The translations under genes and the position numbers were made by a program. Positions 34,342 through 47,429 of a stretch of 64,000 nt of DNA are shown here, piece by piece; the stretch's first letter is position 1; each line of letters begins with the position of its first letter. The notes under the pieces are model-generated. The model was not told where the DNA came from. It saw nothing but the letters and a program-made list of their open reading frames with translations, and ran no database searches. The stretch lies in contig CM032125.1 of assembly GCA_018894105.1 (NCBI GenBank), positions 1,550,001 to 1,614,000 of the forward strand. Reading direction: 5' to 3'. This DNA comes from Jacaranda mimosifolia. Lineage: Eukaryota; Streptophyta; Magnoliopsida; Lamiales; Bignoniaceae.

Positions 34342-34708
34342 TTGCCTTTCAAAGTGGACATGACCAGCTTTGTTTTTCAGGTTAGAGATCATATATAGTA
34401 CTCCTCCCTTTGTATCTCTGAATTCCTATATCATATGCACTTTCGTGTACTGGCTAAAGTGTGTGGGTGTGTGTTGTGCTTTTTTGTGTATGAGAGACTC
34501 TGTAGTGAGATTAAGCACAAAATAAATAAATAAATAAATAATTCCAAAATTCTACTGCATGAATTTTGAAAAATATTTTAATATTGCATTGCTATATAAA
34601 ATTTTAACCTCCAATTTATCAATTTCTCTCTTAAATTATATATTTACACCTAACAGAATTGTGGTATGACAACCAGCCTTAGTCTGATAGCCCCTCCTAC
34701 ATACAAAA
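34342..34708. other. CNL2 3' flank
   Basis: Non-coding; includes an AAATAAATAAAT microsatellite near 34519-34540. No distinct polyadenylation signal could be singled out. Confidence 0.4.
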
Positions 34709-35165
34709 ATGGTTTCAATTAATAGCAATGACCTTGCTTTCGCATACTCCCAACAAGGTGTTTCAATCTTCGTTGGTCAAGATTATGAGTTATGGAGTGT
34801 TCTAATGTGGATGTTGTTCGTGTCCCATGAACTCTGAGATATCATTTAAGAGGGGTATGAAGCATATACGCTGGAGGAAGAAGCAACATTAACAGTAGAA
34901 AAAGAAGAAAGAGCATAACAAGAACAAGACTAAAGATGCAAGAGCCTTGTCCTTTATGCACCAAGGGGTAAGTAGATTTATCCTTCCGTATATTATGGGT
35001 GTAAAGACATCAAAAGATGCGTGGCAAATTTTGAAAAATCAATTTGGTAGATATGGAAAAGTTAATTATATTAAGTTGGTTTATGGTGGGATTTTGATAA
35101 TCTACCCGTAAAAGAGACAAAAAATGTAAAAGAAATTTTTTTCTAGAATTTCTATAGTAGTTAAT
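34709..35165 (+). pseudogene. Ty1/copia gag (UBN2-type) remnant
   Basis: From the ATG at 34709 the translation reads MVSINSNDLAF, then FVGQDYELWSVLMWMLF, EGYEAY, a broken middle, then KSLVLYA and ILPYIMGVKTSKDAWQILK and QFGRYGKVNYIKL. The W...LW...EGY...TSKDAWxILKxQF order is that of the gag/UBN2 domain of copia elements. Stops and frameshifts occur throughout. No LTR, zinc knuckle or polymerase is attached. Confidence 0.75.
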
Positions 35166-35178
35166 TAAATTAGAGAAT

Positions 35179-35247
35179 ATGGCCGAGTTGCCACTCAAAG
35201 TTGTCGTCCAGCAACGACCATGCAAAGTAGCCACGTCCATCAATTGC
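35179..35247 (-). pseudogene. GH1 beta-glucosidase exon scrap (after CNL2)
   Basis: The minus strand reads 23 residues including GRGYFAWSLLDDNFEWQLGH. This is the conserved C-terminal segment of family 1 beta-glucosidases (usual form DGADVRGYFAWSLLDNFEW), whose Glu and Trp contact the glycone. GADV is missing before RGYF and one Asp is extra. No other GH1 exon is visible nearby. The nucleotide sequence resembles the piece at 46075-46140 after CNL3, so both probably descend from one ancestral gene copied with the cluster. Confidence 0.7.
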
Positions 35248-35249
35248 AT

Positions 35250-37040
35250 ACGCTGGTTTCAATCTTTCTCATATTTTTCAAAGCTATATATTTGTCCTGA
35301 AGATGGAAACTTGAAGGTATATATGAAAGTTGCAGTTAATAGCATGTTTCCTAAAAGTACTACTCCAATAAATATGATTTTTTTTTGTCTATTGATTTGA
35401 AAGTTCTAAAAGTATGTTTATGAAAATGTCCTGGCAAATATGATTTTTTATATATAATTTAACATGATCTAAAGTCCCAAAAGTGCTTCATCACCTCCTA
35501 TACTTATGTTTTTTTTTGAAAGTGAGTTACCATTGAAAGGTGGTCAATTTTTTTACTTGAAAGAAAAATACTATTTTCTTGTGTTTTCTTTTTTTGTTTT
35601 TGAATTACATATATGACTTGCTCAAATCCTATAGAATTATTTTTGCAGAGGTCTTAGAGGGTGTTCAACTAAGCTTATTTAAAAGATATTATAATAAGCT
35701 CCTAGATTTCATATTATAAGTTCCTACATCTTATAAGATATTTTTAAAGCTTATAAAGTGCTAGATTTTATTTTTAAAGTAAGTTATTGAAGTGTTTGAA
35801 TAAAATAAAATCTTAGAGCTTATCAAATATTAGTGATGGCAATTTTTCAATTTAAATAGTTAAATTAAAGGAACTTGCTGAGATTTTAAAAATAAGATAA
35901 GATTTTCTTAATTACTTTTTCTAGAAGAGCTTATAAAATTCTAATATCTTTTTTTAAGATATTATATGGTCCTTTTATAAATAATTTACCAAACACATTT
36001 TCTAGGATTTTGTAAGCTTATAAGCTCCCCTGAATACCCTCTTACTTGAGAACGAATAAAGGACGACAATCATCAATTTTGAGGTTGTTGAGATGACATT
36101 AATTGAAATGCTTCTTCGTTTCAGTTAAAACTTGAGCTATTACTTAGAATTTTTTTTTATTGTTTGAGATAATTTTCTATAGGTTGTAATAGTTAGGATT
36201 GATTTCTAAATGTTGGTGTTTGATTTTTAAATTTAAGAATTCGAATTGTTCCCAATTATAATTTTGCATGGAAGCTGACTAAAATGGTGATGATCTCAAT
36301 AATTAGGCCTACCATTAAATTAATCGAGCTCTTATTATACTTAAGCTGGCCAACTTTTGTAAAGAAAGCTACTTTTTAAAAGTTAAATCTTTATGAAAGG
36401 TTCCTTCCCTGTAGGACCAATTTCATACTGATCGGTTCAGTAAAAAGATTATATTTACTCAATATAACAATCTAGTTGATTCGATGTCACAAATGCAATT
36501 GCTTTGTGAGTAACTTTTATTTCAAAATATTGCTTATAAAATATCATTTCTCCTTGATTTTGGGCCTACTGTAGATACTAATCGAGCAGTTTCAAGCAAC
36601 TTTATTGTACTGGTATACTTGCTTTTGTTAGTCACATTTGATCCTCTTAATTAAGATGCGTAAACAGAATACCAAGAATCTTGTTAGACAGGCAGAGGCT
36701 GCAAGGAATTTGGACATCCTTTAAATTGTTAAATCATACAAGAACTTTTCGATATAAAGTTTATATGTGCCCACTAATGAAGTGCAATTAGGAGATTGAG
36801 AGGATTTAAATGTACAGCAGCTGATATCATATTCAAAGTAAAAATGCGAATGATGGATCCATAGACAACCTTTAAATTCGTAAATCGCTCAAGGAGAATC
36901 CATCGGTGATGATAATCGAAGTTGTATTAATGGTTTAACTTCAAACTTTTTGACTTGTTTAGACTTTCATCAAATCCGAATCCCAATGGTGTTGTGATTT
37001 TATCATGTAGTTCTCAAAGTTGGATGAGGAAAAGTAATAT
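35250..37040. other. CNL2 3' flank, blocks D1-D4
   Basis: Blocks match the CNL1 flank: 36055-36260 with 20380-20590; 36315-36580 with 21270-21560; 36855-37040 with about 17620-17780. Part (36250-36330 and 36555-36800) also matches 41815-42150 upstream of CNL3, including GATGCGTAAACAGAATACC. No gene was recognised. Confidence 0.6.
35657..36041. mobile_element. PIF/Harbinger (Tourist-like) MITE
   Basis: The ends are GAGGGTGTTCAACTAAGCTT and, in reverse, GAGGGTATTCAGGGGAGCTT. A 3-bp TTA target duplication lies at 35654-35656 and 36042-36044. The paralogous CNL1 flank has GAGGACTTAGTTGAGAAC (TTA at 20367-20369) with nothing inserted, an empty site. The 385-bp interior is AT-rich without coding capacity. 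Confidence 0.88.
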
Positions 37041-40000
37041 TTTTGATGCAGAGGGTAAAATTTGGGGAGGAAAAAAAAAAAAGAAAAGAAAAACAAGCTA
37101 TTGTACGAATAACTTTAATAAAAGAAAGCCTATACACGATAAGCCTTAGAACAAAGAAAAAATGTTCCTCATAGGGAGAAACCAAAGATTTCTATTGCTC
37201 AAGTTGTGTGATGTGGCGCCCCACTCAAGATAACCCCTAAGCTGAGATGCCACTAATCCAAGCCTAGAATATAATTCAAATGATAACGAGAGAAGCCAGA
37301 ATTTAATGAAATCAAAGGATGGCAACTCATACTAAACCCAAAAGATTGCTTCAAAGAGCGAAATATGTACATACCAAGTGTCTTCAGTTCAAATACAAAC
37401 ATTCACATAACATCCCCTAGTTCAACGTCTCGATTAGGTGTAGTCCATATGTACAATCATAACACATAATCTATTACAAAATAGATCTTCCAGACCAAGC
37501 CATAAGCTCATACTCTTCACTTAATCCTGTCTGGGAAAAATAAAGAATAATAGAGAAGGTATGTCCTAAGGACTTAGTGAGGGAAAAGAAAACAATAGGA
37601 ACCAAGGAAAAGCTATCAAGATGCAACAATTATTAAACAAATTCAGCAACAAGCAAGACTCTGCAATATGAAGCAGTAATGTAACATAGCATGTATGATA
37701 CCAAATTTAACAGGTTGTTGGCCATTTCGACCTTATTACTCCCAGATCAAGATGTAATCACTAGTGCCGAAATTAGGTATAGCTTAAACAAGATTTTCTT
37801 ATCACTCCATTGGTCGAGTGCTTGGCTCGGCGTGTAACAACTTGTCATGTGGCATGGCCGGCTACATGCCAAATCCCGCCACTCACAAACCGCTACCTCT
37901 AGCTACCTGTGAGTCAGGACGTATGTGGGTACTAGCTGGAAGATTTGTCACTATGTCCGTTCTGCTCGGCCATCTTTTGGACCTAGCCCCAGGCCCAACG
38001 TCCCCGTGACATCCCTCTGGGTGGTAACTTCCTAAGGACGTCCCCATAGATGGATAGGCTGTAATATAGATAAGAATTTAACTTTTAAAGCCATAAACAT
38101 GAACACAACAAGGCATAAGACTGGAACAACTATATACACAGCACGCTGGCCAGCAAGGCCATTCTGGGATTAGAAGGAAAGTCAACAAAGAAACTATGGC
38201 AGAATATCAGATCAGCAAGATCTCTTTAATGGCAACACATTCACAAAAGGTAACAATAACCATGGGGTCAACCGGCAAGGCTGTAGGGTACAAGGGACAA
38301 AAAAATGAATGATATAATAGGAGTTCTGGGCACCAGAACAGAAATAAGTAAAAAAATTTTAACCGAACCAAGAATCAATGAAACAAATCCTCACAGGGGT
38401 TTACAAAACAAGTAACATATAACACAAGGGATTCAAAACAATCGAGGATTTCCACAATCTAAGTTCATATATTTCCTAGAAGAAAGGTATGTTGAACCAT
38501 CACAAGGGTTTATAAAGCAAATATCAGATTGGTAGACCCTCATCTCAGTAGCCTTAGAAATGCTAGCACTGCCTACTAGTCTGTAGGACCCAACTCCTCA
38601 TCACCTAACCAAAAGAATAGGTTCACTGTCAAAATCCTTATTCAATCCTATAATTACAATTATATGAATAACAGTCTAAATTCGATAATTAATATGGTAG
38701 TTTAGAGTTCATTTCGGCATTATCGTTACGGAACGTGCTAATTACGCCATTATTACAAGAATATTTATGGGGTTTAAATTTGTTCTGGTAAAGGGATATA
38801 ATCAGGTCCTCAATTACATATTTAACCTCGCAACGTTACACTAAGTCGATAATAATAGTCCAATTATCTTTAATAACTCAAATTTTGCCACTGAGGTCTC
38901 AAATCCATAAAATTAGGGTTTTAATCATTTAATTAACTTAATTAACCATAGTTTGCATATAATAGTACAAATTCGGGCCCACTAAGTATATATAAATACA
39001 CAAGCACGGTGCTTATCCGAATCCTATATCAAATTCTTTCATCTTTCTCAACAAAATACAAGAATTGGTAAGAAATCCGATGTCACACACATGATCGTTG
39101 AGATGAGGTGAAGAAACTGCCTCAACGCCGTCGAAGGAATTGGTCACCACCACCACCACCGATCGATGCGTCTCAGCTCAACCAACAAAATGCCCACATC
39201 AATTTTAAGCTTCGCCGTTGTAAAGGCTGTCAATTACTGCCTCGAAGTTGCTAGGCCACCACTCACCGCTGCTGCCTATTTTGCTGAATTCCACTGGCTT
39301 CGGTGGGTGAAATAGAAAATTGAAGACACCACAATGCTCCTTGAACCAAGGGCTACAAAACCCACCCCTCAACCATGAGTTTCCACCGCCAGAGGCACCA
39401 CATATACCACCTCCACTGTGGCCCAACTTTGGCAGCAATTTTTCGATAGCTTGCCTGCATGTGGTATCATCTTGTTCCTGAGGGTGTGAGGAAGGTGTTG
39501 ATTGGTTTGGATTTCTGCTCTAGAATGTCACCGGAGAGGAGAAAGGTGGGTGCGCGAGGGAAGAATGAAGAGAAATGTGGTGGGAGGGGGGGATTGTATT
39601 TAAAGGCAACTTTCCGAAATCATCAATTGACCCCGCAAAACTTTATTTCTATTTTCAATTAAGTCCCCCAAAGTGTGGTTAAATCTCAATTCAGTCCCTG
39701 ACTTAGCTAGTGCCTAAAATTTGCCCAGTTGACCAAAGAAAATTTTGTTTTGGTCCTCAAAACTATTGAATATTATTCAATTAAGTTTTCCTTTAATTGC
39801 AATTTGACCCCAAAACTTTCAAAAATAAATAAATGATTAAAATTTACAAAAGCAAAAATATTATTAAGAAAATTTCCTACCAACGATATGATTTCTAGGG
39901 GTGTTACGTGTGACAAGCTACATATGTGAGCCTATTTATATGCCTATCATAAAATCTTAATTCTATAACTAATAGAAATAGGATAAATTCATGCTTATCT

Positions 40001-40242
40001 CTAAAACTCCTAACTCCCTACAAGATAATGTAAAATAACACATAACTCTCTAAGATAATGTAAAATAATATCTAACTTTTTAAAGATAATAAAAATTTAA
40101 AATCTAATATCTATTGAGAAAGAAAAAAAATCTAAAAGATAAAACTTATTATCCAAATGATAAGAATGAAATATTCTCGATATGTGAAATATCTTCCAGA
40201 AGATACCTCCAACCAAGATTCTCCCTATCTTCGACCCGTATC
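37041..40242. mobile_element. Composite insertion in CNL2 flank, containing a solo LTR
   Basis: In the CNL1 flank AAAGTTGGATGAG is followed almost at once by TTCTTTCTTGTAAATG (about 17760-17800). After CNL2 the same two pieces are 3.2 kb apart (37015-37030 and 40243-40260). The added DNA is an unclassified outer segment (37041-37206 and 39914-40242) split by the solo LTR at 37212-39908. Confidence 0.6.
37212..39908. mobile_element. Solo LTR (Ty3/gypsy-type) with exact 5-bp target duplication
   Basis: It starts TGTGGCGCCCC and ends GGGGTGTTACG (last base changed from the usual A). TGTGA lies at 37207-37211 and again at 39909-39913. There is no internal region, PBS or PPT. The interior has the organisation of the family at 53-63 kb (AGACCAAGCC..TCTGGGAAAAATAAAG, CTTAGTGAGGG, CAGGGGTTTA) but is clearly diverged. 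The right third resembles the LTR tail at 1-1011. Confidence 0.85.
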
Positions 40243-40342
40243 ATTTTCTTTTCTTGTAAAAGTTTACTTTATTCCCAAAAAGTTGTGATTGATTATTGAA
40301 ATGGAAAGGATCCACACAAATGAGTCTAAGTTAGTTTGTTTA

Positions 40343-41737
40343 ATTGGGGTTTAGGGTGGTGGTGGTAGGGGTGGTGGTAGTAGTAGTAGTATTATTGATA
40401 TTTCACAATTAGTATAATGATCTTCTTTCTTACATGTGCAACTATAATTGAGGTACAATCTTTTTACCACCCTATGAAATGTGAAATGAACGGTTTACCT
40501 CTCTATGATAAAAAAGGTTGAAATGTAGCCTTATGTTCTTAAATTGTGGCTCATTGCCTCCATCTATTTGAGTTGAGCTTTACATTGCATAGGTGAAAAT
40601 ACAGTCATATATATAATTATTTTATATCCTCATATATTTCTTTTTCTTTTATTTAATCTAAATTAAATAATTCTATATTTATGAAATATATAAAATATTT
40701 ATATAAATTAAATACTATTTAATATTCATAAAATTACATATGCATACATATATATAAAATTATATACATATAAAAAATTATACATATATATATAATTATT
40801 TATTACATATCTATATATGTATGTATAAAATATATATTTATATTTATTTTTATTTTTTTAATCTAAAATTAAATAATTTTACATTTATGAAATTTATAAC
40901 ATACTTATATAAATTAAATGCTATTTAATATTTATAAAATTATATATACATAAATATATATAAAATGCATATAAATAAAACTATTAAAACTAAATAATTT
41001 CATATTTATAAAATATATATATATATAACATATTTATATAAATCAAATACTATTTAATATTTATAAAGTATTATATACATGCATATATATAAAATCATAT
41101 ACATATAAAATTATATATATACATATATGTATATAAAATAATTTATAACATATTTATATATATACATATATAATATATATAACTCCCCCCCCTCCAACCA
41201 AATCCAACCGGTGAAAAGTGGCAAGATCTAGCCAAGTCCGACAAAAGATAGCCATGGCGGCTGTTCTTTTTTTTTTTTGTTTGTCCCTTTGATATTCTGA
41301 TGCCAGCAACTTCATTGGAGTGGAGTTGAGGGTTGGGATAGTGGTTCGTGGATATATGTGGTGATGTTATATATATATATATATATATATATAATGTGTT
41401 CATATAAGTATATTAAAAAATTATTTTTTTATATTAAGTATTATTCCATGTGGACCGTTCATTTAAATAAAAAGATTCAATGGTTGATATAATAAAGGCA
41501 TAATAGTCATTTGGAGCATGCATTTCACTTATGGTCTCTGGGTGTTTACAACATTTTCAAAAATATGTGGTGGTCTTTTATCTTTTTTTTTCTTTTTTTC
41601 TTTTCTTTTTTTTTTTTACAGGGGAGCAAACCCTCCGTATTTTAGAGGGGGGTTAGATTTAATTTCCCAAACTAAAATCTTAGTGTTTTTATTGCATTGT
41701 GTAACAATCATAAATTAAAGATAGTCTTTATTATTTT
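40343..41737. other. AT-rich low-complexity intergenic stretch
   Basis: A GGTGGTGGTAGTAGTAGT microsatellite is near 40360-40392. Duplicated AT-rich segments (ATATATATAAAATTATATAC type) run 40600-41170, and an AT run is at 41368-41392. A T-rich tract spans 41578-41618. No gene was seen. Confidence 0.6.
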
Positions 41738-41810
41738 TGTAACACCCCCCATCCCGAAATTATGAAGTATTCATGGTTTGTCTAAAAAATTGCCCAAACC
41801 AAATATACCA
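41738..41810. mobile_element. Short LTR-end fragment
   Basis: TGTAACACCCCCCATCCCG is the start of a gypsy-type LTR. It ends after about 70 bp where CNL-flank block sequence takes over at about 41815. Confidence 0.5.
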
Positions 41811-41814
41811 AAAT

Positions 41815-42812
41815 TATAATTTTGCGTGCAAGCCGACTAAAATGGTGATGATCTCAATAATATTAAGCCTACCATTAAATTATTCGAGCACTTATTTTAT
41901 TTAAGCCGGCCAGTTTCTGTCTTTCATTTCTCCTTGATTTTGGGCCGGCCTACTACAGTAATACTTGCTTTTGTTTGTCACATTTGATTGTCTTAATTAA
42001 GATGCGTAAACAGAATACCAAGAATCTTGTTAGACGGGCAGAGGCTGCAAGGAAATGGACCTTTGAATTGTTAAATCATACAAGAATTGTCGATCTAAAG
42101 TTTATATGTGGTCCACTAATGAAGTGTAATTAGGAGATTGAGAGGATATAAATGTGATGTGTTCCAAAAATATTTCTTCTAGTCTGTAAGTCGGGTCCAG
42201 TTCTACTATGTGCTCTTAAGTCCCAGCAGTCCATCCTAAAATCACACAAAAGGTTAGGTCACCAAAAAGTTTTGGTTGATGAAATCCTCCAATGCTTAAG
42301 TCAACATTTGAGGGAAAAAAACGTAAAAAATATTTGGACCATTGAAGTGACTTGCTATTAAAATTAATCTGTATGTATGTAGGCATTAAAATTAATCTGT
42401 ATGTGTGTATATAGCATCCTGCTATTGAAAAGAAAATGTGGTGTTTGGTAGGACAATCATGCTTGCTTTTCTTGGTAGTTACAATCATTTTATAATTAAG
42501 AATGACTAACTTTAATATCAAGTCTTTTTCGTTCAATATATTGTATTTGTGTTTGGTGAAGAATTAACCAATCAACTCTCTCTCAAAATTTCTTTTCTGA
42601 CATCTCAAAGTGAAATTTTTGGCTGTGTTTGTCTTATAGAATAAAAAATAGTGAGGAGAAGGCTACCTTTGCACTCTTCTTAACATCTCATTTTAGGACA
42701 TTCTTATATATAAGTTCCATCTTTGTTTCTCTGTGTTGGTATTACAAATTCATAATTTCTAAGCTAGCTATCCCTTTTGGCTGTTGTTATTGTTCCTTCA
42801 TTTTGATTTGAG
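41815..42812. promoter_or_regulatory. CNL3 upstream region
   Basis: 41815-42150 repeats the CNL2 3' flank (36250-36330 plus 36555-36800). 42472-42600 is a U1 upstream block. A TATA-like TTATATATAAG lies at 42703-42713, about 100 bp before the start codon. The leader ends CATTTTGATTTGAGATGG, as CNL1 has CATTTTGATTTG near 14610. Confidence 0.55.
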
Positions 42813-45422
42813 ATGGCCGCTTATGCTGCTCTTGTTTCACTTTCAAAAATCATAGATGATTTACTACATCATCATAATGATCAATATCCCATCTCTCTTC
42901 AGGAAAAACAACAAATCGTATCCATCCACGAATGCATTCTCTCCTTGCAAGCTTTTCTTGAAGATTTTCCAGAGAAAGCAACCAGCTTGGAAGGAAGAAT
43001 CAGGGATGTAGCAAATGAAGCAGAAGATATTATTGAATATTTTATGTTGGAACATTTTCAGCTATATATATCAAGGTCGAATGCAAGAAAGTTTCTACAC
43101 CACCTACGTGTCTTGTTTACGTGGCTTCAAGTACAACAATGTGGCATCTACACAAAGCTTAGGCTTCATTTTAATCTTAAAGAGTTGGCAGAAATGGCAC
43201 GAGAGGTGATGGAGATTAAGAGTAGCACCAGAACCAAAGATGTGCAACTGAGTGAAGATTCTTCTGCTGCTACCTCATCATCAAGGCTAATTGCACCAAC
43301 CTGCAAAGATGGGGCTATGGTCGGTTTTGACAACGACTTGATGGCAATAAAGGCTCGGCTTCGTGGAGAATCACAGAATCTTGAAGTCATCCCAATCTTT
43401 GGTATGGGAGGTATTGGCAAGACTACTCTTGCTAGAAATGCCTATGATGATCCATTATCTGCGGAATGTTTTGATATTCGTGCTTGGGTCACAGTATCAC
43501 AAGATTATAATGCACAAGAGATTCTCTCAGGCCTCCTAATTTCCATGAAAGCAGAATTTTCTGAGCGAAGCATAGGATCAATGGTACAATATGTGTACCA
43601 ACACCTAATGGGTAGGAGGTATCTCATTGTTATGGATGATATGTGGAGTACAAAGGCATGGGATGATGTAAAAATGATATTTCCTGATGACTGTAATGGA
43701 AGCCGGATCATATTAACCACAAGGCTATATGATGTGGCTGCTTATCCCAACTCTTCTGGCCCTCTTCATGAGATGCACTTCATGGATGAGGATCAAAGTT
43801 GGAATTTACTTCAGCAGAAGGCGTTTGCAGGAGAAAATTGTCCAGCTGAGTTGGAAACCATTGGAAAGACGATTGCAAGAAGTTGTAGAGGACTACCCCT
43901 TGCAATTGTTGTGATTGCTGGGCTCCTATTGGATAGTAAGACTCAAACTTCTTGGGAATATATTGCAAAATACGTAAATTTAGCTGTGAGTGCTGCTAAC
44001 GATGAGCAATTTGCACAGATACTATCTTTAAGTTATGTCCACTTACCTCATCATTTGAGACCGTGTTTGCTATACATGGGAGCCTTTCCAAAAGATTATG
44101 AGATTCGTGCTTCGAGACTCATCCAATTATGGGTAGCTGAGGGTTTTCTGAAACCAAGTGGATCTAAAAGCTTTGAAGAGGTAGCAGAAGAATATTTGGA
44201 GACGCTTGAGAAGAGAAGTCTTGTTTTGGTCACTAAACGGAAGTTTAATGGCAAGATCAAACATTGCAAGCTCCATGATCTTGTACGGGAGTTGTGCATG
44301 AGAAAAGCACAGGAAGAGAAGTTTTATCTAAATCTTTTGAATATACGTGATGGGAGAGCTCTTGTAGAAAGCCAAAAAAATCTGCGCCACGTAAGTATTG
44401 CTTCTTTTAATCATATGTTCAGTATTTATGGCTGCTCAACCATCCGTACTATTTTATGCTTCCAGAAAGCTACTGTACTTCACGAGTTTAGTAATTTTAG
44501 ATTGCTGAGGGTATTGCATGTTGTGGGTTTCGGATGGTTTACAGGACCTATTTTCCCTGCTGAAATATTTGAGCTATTTCATTTAACGTACCTTGCTTTC
44601 AGATATATGGAGGGAAAATTTGCTATTCCTCCATCCATATTAAACCTTCACAATCTACAAACCTTAATCATTTATCCATCTGCTGAATGTTGTTTGCCAA
44701 TGGAAATTTGGAGGATGCAACAATTAAGGCATCTAATGTTTTCCAGACCCTTACCCGATATTCCAGAAGGAGCTGCAACTTTTCCTCTGGGAAACCTACA
44801 AACAGTTTCGAAAGTAGAAGGGTTCAAATGCACTGAAGAGGTCCTGAAAATGATTCCAAACCTAAAAAGATTGGAAATCATCTATTATGAAAAGGAATAT
44901 GTTGAAGACAGTCATCTTGAGAATCTTGTATATCTGCATCAACTCGAAAAGCTAAAGTTAAATGTACATATAGGGCATTTTCAGGGAAAGCTTAATCCTG
45001 TTTTTCCAAAGAAGCTTAGAAAGTTAACCTTGAGCGGTTGTACGCTTCACTGGAAAGAAATGTCGATTGTTGGTTCGTTGCCTAATCTTGAAATACTTAA
45101 GCTGAGGGATTACGCTTGCTATGGAGACAAATGGGAAACAAGTGAAGGAGAATTTCCTCAGCTGAAACTTCTGTTGATTGACGAATCAAATCTCCAGCAA
45201 TGGGTAACTGAAAGTAGCCACTTCCCAAGCCTCAACTGCCTAAAACTTTATGTTTGTGGCGATCTAAATGAGATTCCAGATGGTATTGGAGATATTCCAG
45301 CACTTGAACTCATTGAGGTTGATGGCTGGAACAAATCTGTTGTGGAGACAGCCAAGCGTATACAGAAGAAACAAGAAGAAAATTGCGGATATGCTACTTT
45401 TCAAGTTCGTCTTAGAAAGTAA
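42813..45422 (+). CDS. CNL-type NB-LRR disease resistance protein (CNL3), R1-like
   Basis: Single-exon, 869-residue putative cytoplasmic immune receptor. The coiled coil (1-about 150) has EDIIE at 71-75. NB-ARC: P-loop GMGGIGKTT 197-205, RNBS-A IRAWVTVSQ, kinase-2 LIVMDDMW 271-278, RNBS-B GSRIILTTR, GLPL 360-363, RNBS-D CLLYMGAFPKDYE, LHD at 487-489 for MHD. About eleven LRRs follow to about 840, and a short basic tail QVRLRK. It has the canonical P-loop that CNL2 has lost, and a three-residue shortening after GLPL (LLLDSKTQ against LLSTVSKTQ). The start MAAYAAL is one Ala longer than its neighbours. All key nucleotide-binding residues are present. It reads as a functional gene of unknown specificity. 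Confidence 0.95.
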   Translation: MAAYAALVSLSKIIDDLLHHHNDQYPISLQEKQQIVSIHECILSLQAFLEDFPEKATSLEGRIRDVANEAEDIIEYFMLEHFQLYISRSNARKFLHHLRVLFTWLQVQQCGIYTKLRLHFNLKELAEMAREVMEIKSSTRTKDVQLSEDSSAATSSSRLIAPTCKDGAMVGFDNDLMAIKARLRGESQNLEVIPIFGMGGIGKTTLARNAYDDPLSAECFDIRAWVTVSQDYNAQEILSGLLISMKAEFSERSIGSMVQYVYQHLMGRRYLIVMDDMWSTKAWDDVKMIFPDDCNGSRIILTTRLYDVAAYPNSSGPLHEMHFMDEDQSWNLLQQKAFAGENCPAELETIGKTIARSCRGLPLAIVVIAGLLLDSKTQTSWEYIAKYVNLAVSAANDEQFAQILSLSYVHLPHHLRPCLLYMGAFPKDYEIRASRLIQLWVAEGFLKPSGSKSFEEVAEEYLETLEKRSLVLVTKRKFNGKIKHCKLHDLVRELCMRKAQEEKFYLNLLNIRDGRALVESQKNLRHVSIASFNHMFSIYGCSTIRTILCFQKATVLHEFSNFRLLRVLHVVGFGWFTGPIFPAEIFELFHLTYLAFRYMEGKFAIPPSILNLHNLQTLIIYPSAECCLPMEIWRMQQLRHLMFSRPLPDIPEGAATFPLGNLQTVSKVEGFKCTEEVLKMIPNLKRLEIIYYEKEYVEDSHLENLVYLHQLEKLKLNVHIGHFQGKLNPVFPKKLRKLTLSGCTLHWKEMSIVGSLPNLEILKLRDYACYGDKWETSEGEFPQLKLLLIDESNLQQWVTESSHFPSLNCLKLYVCGDLNEIPDGIGDIPALELIEVDGWNKSVVETAKRIQKKQEENCGYATFQVRLRK

Positions 45423-45584
45423 TAGCATAGAGCAGCTTTTTTAGCTATTAGGGTTTTTCATCTTGTTAATTATTGTTAGTAGTTAGTTTGTTTGTTTGTT
45501 ACAATAATTAATTAGCCCTAATTCTCTGTTTAGTTAATTCAGTCATCTCCTTGTATATATATATTTCCTTGTACAGCTTGTATT

Positions 45585-45590
45585 AATAAA
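45585..45590 (+). promoter_or_regulatory. Polyadenylation signal of CNL3
   Basis: AATAAA lies 163 bp after the stop codon, preceded by T-rich and TTGTATATATAT upstream-element-like sequence (45551-45570). It is the clearest plant 3'-end signal near any of the three genes. Confidence 0.5.
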
Positions 45591-45994
45591 ACACACATTT
45601 TTCACCCACATTCAGATTGCTCATGCACCTGCTATGCTCCATTTCTGTTTTCAGCATGCTAATTCATAATAGAAAGTGATTGCTCTTTCAGAATGTTATG
45701 ATAGAATCAAGAAATTAGAGTATTATATTAAGATTGTAACCTCAAAAAGCATTTTCCCCTTTAGACCGAGAATTGGACTGATTCCATTGGATTCCATGTT
45801 ATAAGATATTCTGCTCATGGAGGAAACGTTTTATTTGATCTTACAAATTTGTGGAACCCATTGTCTTATCCTAGGATAAGATAATAAGCTAAATTAAAAT
45901 CTACACAATAAGTTGACGATATTCATTTGCACATAAAAATCATAAACATACCTTTTACTGCTGAAATATATTTGGGCAGAAATATTCTTGTCCG

Positions 45995-47429
<1,435 letters not shown>

